Assembly (NCBI GenBank): GCA_035459025.1
Contig: DATHYT010000034.1
Location: forward strand, 42,766-106,765
DNA from: JAABQT01 sp035459025
GTDB taxonomy: Bacteria; Pseudomonadota; Gammaproteobacteria; Burkholderiales; SG8-39
Direction of reading: 5' to 3'
DNA: 64,000 bases
The translations under genes were made by a program, and so were the position numbers. Below, piece after piece: positions 58,861-64,000 of the stretch (the stretch's first letter is position 1; each line of letters begins with the position of its first letter). Under the pieces are notes generated by a model that searched no databases, was not told where the DNA came from, and saw only the letters and a list, made by a program, of their open reading frames with translations.

Positions 58861-59045
58861 GCGTGATCCAGGAGATGCTCGGGCGGCTCTCGGGCGTCTC
58901 GACGCTGCGCGACCGGCTGAACGACCTGCACGCCACGCTGCGCGACCACCAGAAGTTCATCCTCGAGCACGAGCGGCGCCTGGCGCGCCTCGAGGCCGGG
59001 CCCGATCGGCCCTCCGGCCGCCCGAAACTACGCTTGTCAAAATAG
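58857..59045 (+). CDS. Small coiled-coil protein paired with the RHH gene
   Basis: A 62-residue charged protein. Most of it is one predicted coiled coil (VSTLRDRLNDLHATLRDHQK, then FILEHERRLARLEAG) with leucine and other hydrophobic residues at heptad positions, followed by a short basic tail. It overlaps the RHH gene by 4 bases, so the two are made together and may bind each other. I recognise no family. It could be a partner or modulator rather than a toxin. Confidence 0.65.
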   Translation: MSVIQEMLGRLSGVSTLRDRLNDLHATLRDHQKFILEHERRLARLEAGPDRPSGRPKLRLSK

Positions 59046-59072
59046 AATTGACGTCCTAAACTCCGCGCCACC

Positions 59073-60572
59073 ATGAACTGCGCGGAGCGACTGGTCGGGA
59101 TTTTCGGCAGCCAGGCCGAGGTGGCGCGCGCATTTCAGCTCGACCGCGCGGTCGTGCACAACTGGGTGAAGACCGGCTACGTGCCGGTGCGCTGGGCCGG
59201 CGAGGTCGAGCGCGTCACCGGGGGCCGCATCAGCGCGGTGGAGATCCTCAATGAAGCGAGCGCCAAGAACCCGGTGCGCGTGAAATCGCGCCCGGACGAT
59301 GCGCCCTTCGGCATCACCGCGGAGAGCCAAGCCATGACCCAGTACGCCCCCTCGAAGCGCATCACGTCCTTTCATCCGCCGCAGCGCACCCTCATGGGCC
59401 CCGGGCCCACCGAGATCCATCCGCGCGTGCTCACCACCATGAGCCAGCCGGCGATCGGCTACCTCGATCCCATCTTCGTCGAGATGATGGAAGAGCTGAA
59501 ATCGCTCCTGCGCTACGTGTACCAGACGAAGCACCCGCTCACGTTCCCCCTCTCCGGACCGGGCTCGGTCGGCATGGAGTTCTGCTTCGTCAACATGGTG
59601 GCGCCGGGCGCCAAGGTGGTGGTGTGCCAGAACGGGGTGTTCGGCGGCCGCATGCTCGAGAACGTCCTGCGCTGCGGCGGCACGCCGATCGTGGTCGAGG
59701 ACAAGTGGGGCGAGCCCGTCGACCCGCAAAAGGTCGAGGATGCGCTGAAAAAGGCGAAGGGCGCGAGCGTCGTCGCGTTCGTGCACGCCGAGACCTCCAC
59801 CGGCGCGCAGTCCGACGCGAAAGAGCTGACGAAGATCGCGCACAAGCACGGCGCGCTCGTCATCGTCGACGCGGTGACGTCGCTTGCCGGCACGCCGGTG
59901 AAGGTCGACGAGTGGGAGATCGACGCCATCTACTCGGCGAGCCAGAAGTGCCTGTCGTGCACCCCGGGGCTGTCGCCGGTGTCGTTCTCCGAGCGTGTCG
60001 TCGAGCACGTGAAGAAGCGCAAGGACAAGATCCACAGCTGGTTCATGGACATGAACCTGCTGCTCGGCTACTGGGGCGAGACGACGCGCACCTACCACCA
60101 CACCGCGCCGACCAACTCGCTCTTTGCGCTGCACGAGGCGCTGCTGCTGATTCGCGAGGAGGGGCTCGACAATTGCTGGGCGCGCCACCAGCGCCACCAC
60201 GTCGCGCTGAAGGCGGGCCTGGAAGCGATGGGGCTCAAGTTCCTCGTCAAGGAGGAATACCAGCTGCCGCAGATGAACGCGGTGCTGTGTCCGGACGGCG
60301 TCGACGAGGCGCAGGTGCGCTCGCGCCTGCTCTCCGAGTTCGGCCTGGAGATCGGCGCGGGCCTGGGGCCCCTGAAAGGCAAGATCTGGCGCTTCGGCCT
60401 GATGGGCTACTCCTGCCGCCCGGACAACGTGATGCTGTGCCTGTCGGCGCTCGGCTCGGTGCTCGACGACATGGGCTACCCGGTGCACGTCGGCGACGCC
60501 GAATCCGCCGCGCACGGCGCCTACGCCCAGATGCACGCCAAGGACGCGCAAAGGAAGAAGCGCGCCGCGTAG
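59073..60572 (+). CDS. Fusion of a YdaS/Cro-like HTH domain and a class V (alanine/serine-glyoxylate) aminotransferase
   Basis: A 499-residue reading frame with no internal stop. Residues 1 to about 62 match YdaS/Cro-type helix-turn-helix proteins (FGSQAEVARAFQLDRAVVHN then EVERVTGGRISAVEIL). Residues 88-499 are a complete fold-type I aminotransferase, with TLMGPGPTEIHPRVL at the start, Asp266 in VIVDAVTS and the PLP Lys292 in YSASQKCLSCTPGL. Met88 (base 59334) is preceded by GGAGAG seven bases away, an ideal internal start, whereas the ATG at 59073 has no SD. So both a fusion and a stand-alone enzyme may be made. Confidence 0.85.
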   Translation: MNCAERLVGIFGSQAEVARAFQLDRAVVHNWVKTGYVPVRWAGEVERVTGGRISAVEILNEASAKNPVRVKSRPDDAPFGITAESQAMTQYAPSKRITSFHPPQRTLMGPGPTEIHPRVLTTMSQPAIGYLDPIFVEMMEELKSLLRYVYQTKHPLTFPLSGPGSVGMEFCFVNMVAPGAKVVVCQNGVFGGRMLENVLRCGGTPIVVEDKWGEPVDPQKVEDALKKAKGASVVAFVHAETSTGAQSDAKELTKIAHKHGALVIVDAVTSLAGTPVKVDEWEIDAIYSASQKCLSCTPGLSPVSFSERVVEHVKKRKDKIHSWFMDMNLLLGYWGETTRTYHHTAPTNSLFALHEALLLIREEGLDNCWARHQRHHVALKAGLEAMGLKFLVKEEYQLPQMNAVLCPDGVDEAQVRSRLLSEFGLEIGAGLGPLKGKIWRFGLMGYSCRPDNVMLCLSALGSVLDDMGYPVHVGDAESAAHGAYAQMHAKDAQRKKRAA

Positions 60573-60575
60573 CTA

Positions 60576-60633
60576 AAATGGGGACAGACCTCATTTATCT
60601 TGTTTGTCAGATAAATGAGGTCTGTCCCCATTT
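60576..60633. repeat. Perfect 25-bp inverted repeat (hairpin form of the GGGGACAGACC repeat family)
   Basis: Arms 60576-60600 and 60609-60633 are exact reverse complements with an 8-base loop. The arm contains GGGGACAGACCTCATTTATC, the same terminal sequence as the element at 52497-52683. It fills the whole gap between the aminotransferase stop (60570-60572) and the ATG at 60634, so it could act as a terminator-like barrier or hold the next start codon at the base of a stem. It looks like a minimal element made of two joined ends. Confidence 0.85.
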
Positions 60634-61677
60634 ATGGACACGCTGACCCACGCGTTATCGGGCGCGCTGCTCGCCCGGGCGACGGCGCCGAAGGACGCGC
60701 CGCCGCGCTCGCTGCCGCGGCGCGTGGCCGCGGGCTTCTTCGCCTGCGCCGCGCCGGATCTCGACTTCGTCCTCGCCTTCGTCTCGCCGGTGTTCTATCT
60801 CGAGCAGCACCGCGGCCCTACGCACTCGGTCATCTTGCTGCCGCTGTGGGCGCTGCTGCTTGCCTGGGTGCTGGCGAAGCTGCTGCGCGAGCCGCGCGGC
60901 TGGCGCGCGCTCTACGGCGTTACCGCGCTCGCGCTCGGCGCGCACATCGTCGGCGACCTGATCACGAGCTTCGGCACGCTGGTCTTTTCGCCGTTCTCCT
61001 ACGAGCGCTACGCCTGGGGCGCGACGTTCATCATCGACCTGTGGTTCACCGGCATCATCGTCGCCGGGCTGCTGGCGTCGCTTGCCTGGCGCCGCTCGCG
61101 CGTTCCGGCGATGGCGGCGGGAGCGGTGCTCGTCGCCTACGTGGGTTTTCAGGCGCTGCTCAAGGAGCAGGCCCTCGACTACGCGCGCGAGTACGCCGCG
61201 AAGCAGGGCTGGAGCGGCGTCGAGCTCGCCGCGCACCCGGGTGCGGTGACGCCCTTCAACTGGACCGTGTTCGCGAGCGATGAGGCGGCGCACCGTTTCG
61301 CGCACGTGAACCTGCGGCGCACCGAGCCCTTGCCCCCGGCGCACGACTTCGTCGGGCGACTGAACGCCGCGTTTCAGCCGCTCGCGCACGCGCGCTGGGA
61401 GACGCGCACGCGCTACGGCGACACGGAGGCCGAGCAGCGCATCGCGCGCGCGGCCTGGCGCTCGGACGCGCTCGGCTTCATGCGCTGGTTCGCCGACAAG
61501 CCGGCCTTCGACGGGCTGACAGCAGGCTCGACCTGCGCCTGGTTCGTGGACTTGCGATTTTTGAACCCCGGGCGCGACTGGCTGCCGTTCCGTTACGGCG
61601 CTTGCCAGGAACGGCCGGGCGGTCCCTGGCGCGCCTTCGAGCGCACCGGGGATACCTCTCGTCGGGCGGTCGATTGA
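60634..61677 (+). CDS. YdjM/YbcI-like membrane-bound metal-dependent hydrolase
   Basis: A 347-residue protein. The N terminus MDTLTHALSGALLARA and the later HRGPTHSVILLPLWALLL, with ALALGAHIVGDLITSFG, are signatures of the YdjM/DUF457 membrane hydrolase family and place conserved His and Asp residues near the membrane. About five hydrophobic segments occupy the first 170 residues, followed by a soluble C-terminal domain. The ATG abuts the hairpin repeat and has no ordinary SD, so the element's arrival may have altered its translation. Confidence 0.82.
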   Translation: MDTLTHALSGALLARATAPKDAPPRSLPRRVAAGFFACAAPDLDFVLAFVSPVFYLEQHRGPTHSVILLPLWALLLAWVLAKLLREPRGWRALYGVTALALGAHIVGDLITSFGTLVFSPFSYERYAWGATFIIDLWFTGIIVAGLLASLAWRRSRVPAMAAGAVLVAYVGFQALLKEQALDYAREYAAKQGWSGVELAAHPGAVTPFNWTVFASDEAAHRFAHVNLRRTEPLPPAHDFVGRLNAAFQPLAHARWETRTRYGDTEAEQRIARAAWRSDALGFMRWFADKPAFDGLTAGSTCAWFVDLRFLNPGRDWLPFRYGACQERPGGPWRAFERTGDTSRRAVD

Positions 61678-61743
61678 GGGGGGAATCCTTCACGCCAGCG
61701 ATGTGCCGCTCGGTGCTAAGTTAGGATCGTTCTCCGAGCGTCC

Positions 61744-64000
61744 ATGCGCTTCCTGCGAATTCCTGTTGTCGTACTTTCGCTGCTGGCCGCGCCCTCGGTT
61801 TTGGCGGACCTGACCGGCGCGACGGTGAGCTTCAGCCCCGCCTCGATCGGCGGGGGCGGCACCTCGACGCTGACCATCACGCTCGCCAACAGTCCGCCGG
61901 GCAACCCGGACAACATCTCCTTCACCGCCAACTACCCGGCCAACCTCTTCAATCACACGACGCCGAGCGTCGCCACGGACTGCAGCAACGGCATCGTGTC
62001 GGCGGCGCCGCTCGGCAGCTCGGTGAGCCTGAGCGGGGCGCGCATCGCCGGCAACAACAGCTGCACGGTCACCGTGACGGTCTTTTCCTGCGACGCCGGC
62101 AGCTATCCGGTCGGGGGATTCCCGGTCACCTCGACCTTGGGCACCGTAACCGCGAGCTCGGGAACGCTGACGGTGACCGGGAACTCCCCCGCCAGCGCGT
62201 CGCAGTCGAGCGTGACCGCCGCGCCCGCCAGCGTGCCGGCGGACGGCAGCAGCTCCGCCACGATCACGGTGACGGTGCGCACCCCGTGCGGCACGCCGCT
62301 CTCCGGCAAGACCGTCACCCTCGCGCAAACCGGCAGCTCGACCATCACGCCGGCGAGCGCGGTCACGAACGCCAGCGGCGTCGCGACGTTCACCGTGAGG
62401 AGCACCGCGCCGCAGACCGACACGTACACGGCGACCGTCACCACCGACAGCGTCGTCATCACGCAGACCACGGCCGTGACCTTCACGCAGCTCACCGCGC
62501 CGAACGTCACGAAGGGCTTCAGCCCGACCGCCACCGGCACGGGGCTCTCCAGCACGCTGTCGATCACGCTTACCAACCCCAACGCCGCAGGCTCGATCGT
62601 CGGGCTTGCGTTCACCGACACCTACCCCGGCACGCTGGTCAACGCAGCGACGCCGGGCCTCAGCAACACCTGCGGTGGCACCGCGACCGGCAACGCGGGC
62701 GCCAATCAGCTCACGCTCACCGGCGGCACACTCGCCGCCGGCGCGAGCTGCACAGTGAGCGTGAGCGTGACCTCGGCGACCGCGGGCCTGTTCAACAACA
62801 GCAGCGGGACGGTGACCTCTACCAATGCTGCGAATGGCGCCGCCAGCGCGGCCACGCTGCGGATCAACAATCGCCCCACTGTCACCAAGAGCTTCAGCCC
62901 GGCCTCGGTCGGCGTTGGCCTGCCGAGCACGCTGACGGTGACGATCAGCAATTCGAACACCGTCGCCATCACCGGCGCGGCGTTCACCGACACCTATCCG
63001 GGCGCGCTGGTCAATCACTCGACGCCTGCGCTAAGTAACACCTGCGGCGGCACCGCCACCGGCAACGCGGGCGTCGGCCAGCTCACGCTCAGCGGCGGCA
63101 CGGTGCCGGCCTCGGGCAGTTGCGCGGTGAGCGTAAGCGTCAATTCGCCCTCAGCAGGCAGCTTCAACAACAGCACCGGTACGGTGACCTCCACCAACGC
63201 CGGCAGCGGCACCGCCGCCTCGGCGACGCTGACGGTGAACGGCGCGCCCGGCGTGGCGAAGAGCTTCAGCCCCGCCTCGATCGGCACGGGCCAGACCAGC
63301 ACGCTGACCATCACCCTCACGAACACCAACACCGTCGCCATCACGGGTGTCGCCTTCACCGACAGCTATCCCGCGAACCTCGTCAACGCCGCCGTGCCGG
63401 GCCTCACGAATAGCTGCGGCGGCGCCGCGAGCGCCGCAGCCGGCGGCACGCAGCTGACGTTGAACGGCGGAACGATCCCGGCTTCGAGCAGCTGCGCGGT
63501 GAGCGTCAGCGTCACCTCATCGGTAGCGGCGAGCTACAACAACGGCACGGGTGTCGTTTCCACCACCAACGCCGGCAATGGCGGGCCGACCTTCGCCATC
63601 CTCACTGTCGGCGTCTCGGTGTCGAGCTTCAACGTGGTCGAGCCGGGCGGCGATGCCGTGACCGGGCGCATCTTCACCAAGATCGCGGGGCAGGACATCG
63701 CCGTCGACATCGTCGCGCGCGATGCCTCGAACAACATCGCGACCAGCTTCACCGGCGTCGTCGCGGTGGAGCTGGTCGACAACACGAGCGGTGGCGCGTG
63801 CGCCGGCCTGCCGCTCATCAAGGCGCTGGCCAACCAGACCTTCACCGTCGGTGACGCCGGCCGGCACCTGCTGAGCGCCGGGCAATTCGAGGCCAACGCG
63901 TGGCGTAACGTGCTGTTCCGCGTCAAGTACCCGACGGCCGCGCCTACCGTGACCAGTTGCTCGTCCGACGCGTTTGCCAACCGGCCGCTGCAGTTCGTGA
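61744..64000 (+). CDS. Large secreted repeat protein with DUF11/DUF7933-like repeats and an MshQ-like DUF6701 domain (3' end cut)
   Basis: The first 752 codons of an open frame that runs past the window end. A signal peptide (MRFLRIPVVVLSLLAAPSVL, cleaved after LADL) is followed by one bacterial Ig-like module (about residues 145-255). Three tandem repeats of about 115 residues follow, each with FSPxSxGxG, LTITLTNxN, FTDxYPxxLVN, a Cys pair, CxVSVSVTS and TGTVTSTNAG. From about residue 630 it reads VVEPGGDAVTGRIFTKIAGQ and RDASNNIATSFTGVVAVELV, as in MshQ-type pilus-associated proteins. It is probably a cell-surface or pilus-linked adhesin. Composition is unusually Thr/Ser/Asn-rich. Confidence 0.85.
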   Translation, partial: MRFLRIPVVVLSLLAAPSVLADLTGATVSFSPASIGGGGTSTLTITLANSPPGNPDNISFTANYPANLFNHTTPSVATDCSNGIVSAAPLGSSVSLSGARIAGNNSCTVTVTVFSCDAGSYPVGGFPVTSTLGTVTASSGTLTVTGNSPASASQSSVTAAPASVPADGSSSATITVTVRTPCGTPLSGKTVTLAQTGSSTITPASAVTNASGVATFTVRSTAPQTDTYTATVTTDSVVITQTTAVTFTQLTAPNVTKGFSPTATGTGLSSTLSITLTNPNAAGSIVGLAFTDTYPGTLVNAATPGLSNTCGGTATGNAGANQLTLTGGTLAAGASCTVSVSVTSATAGLFNNSSGTVTSTNAANGAASAATLRINNRPTVTKSFSPASVGVGLPSTLTVTISNSNTVAITGAAFTDTYPGALVNHSTPALSNTCGGTATGNAGVGQLTLSGGTVPASGSCAVSVSVNSPSAGSFNNSTGTVTSTNAGSGTAASATLTVNGAPGVAKSFSPASIGTGQTSTLTITLTNTNTVAITGVAFTDSYPANLVNAAVPGLTNSCGGAASAAAGGTQLTLNGGTIPASSSCAVSVSVTSSVAASYNNGTGVVSTTNAGNGGPTFAILTVGVSVSSFNVVEPGGDAVTGRIFTKIAGQDIAVDIVARDASNNIATSFTGVVAVELVDNTSGGACAGLPLIKALANQTFTVGDAGRHLLSAGQFEANAWRNVLFRVKYPTAAPTVTSCSSDAFANRPLQFV

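Noticed and set aside
58576..59045. Confident toxin-antitoxin call
   Set aside because: The RHH-like protein would fit an antitoxin, but the partner is a simple coiled coil without any nuclease, gyrase-poison or kinase motif.

Overview
This window is GC-rich, gene-dense bacterial chromosome, most likely from a betaproteobacterium. The order could not be fixed; Burkholderiales-like features dominate. Supporting this are mreBCD divergent from gatCAB, the metX-metW pair, the gshB / mannose-type EIIA / ptsH / ptsI cluster, a Bug-type (TctC) binding protein, long-form ilvA, and the rng-maf-rlmH-rsfS-nadD-proA-holA-lptE-leuS run. No phage, plasmid, CRISPR or rRNA locus was seen. No stretch without a gene exceeds 300 bases; the longest is the repeat element at about 52497-52683.

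Layout. 1-6.2 kb: cell-shape genes mreD (cut by the window edge), mreC and mreB on the minus strand, facing gatC-gatA-(unknown secreted protein)-gatB. 6.2-10 kb: a DUF4124-like coiled-coil protein divergent from pyrE-xth-ampG-like permease-small Cys-rich protein. 10-11.8 kb: metX-metW behind a SAM-II-type riboswitch and an intrinsic terminator. 11.8-16.9 kb: a class III CoA-transferase, ptsI, ptsH, a mannose-type EIIA, gshB and a membrane-anchored cytochrome c. 16.9-21.4 kb: tRNA-Arg(CCG), an acyl-CoA dehydrogenase homologue without the catalytic glutamate, and a TRAP-TAXI transporter.

21.4-28.7 kb is the most unusual block. Four minus-strand genes overlap by 4 bases each: an IclR regulator, a B12-dependent acyl-CoA mutase large subunit, its B12-binding small subunit, and a protein fusing a class III CoA-transferase to a MeaB/ArgK-type G3E GTPase. 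I infer a self-contained pathway: activate an acid to its CoA thioester, rearrange its carbon skeleton, and protect or reload the mutase cofactor. An AhpD-like protein and an amidase flank it.

28.7-45.6 kb is mostly housekeeping: RNase G, Maf, RlmH, RsfS, NadD, ProA, HolA, LptE, LeuS, then a FecR-SPOR protein, a Bug receptor, a UvrD-type helicase, a DUF4398 lipoprotein with an OmpA-family partner, YqaA, IlvA and 5-formyl-THF cyclo-ligase. 45.6-52.5 kb: Slt, an NDUFA9-like epimerase, a glutathione transferase remnant, cca, a TetR regulator with an operator over its start codon, an ATP-grasp protein, DUF2905 and a GST. 52.5-64 kb: a repeat element, diheme cytochrome, MidA-like methyltransferase, pteridine reductase, ttcA, gentisate dioxygenase, DUF3750, MarC, a small ribbon-helix-helix pair, an HTH-aminotransferase fusion, a perfect 25-bp hairpin from the same repeat family, a YdjM-like membrane protein, and the start of a large repetitive secreted protein with an MshQ-like domain, cut by the window end.

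Two regulatory themes recur. Many transcription units have a -10-like hexamer only 6-10 bases before the start codon, suggesting leaderless mRNAs. Many adjacent genes overlap by 1-4 bases, implying translational coupling.
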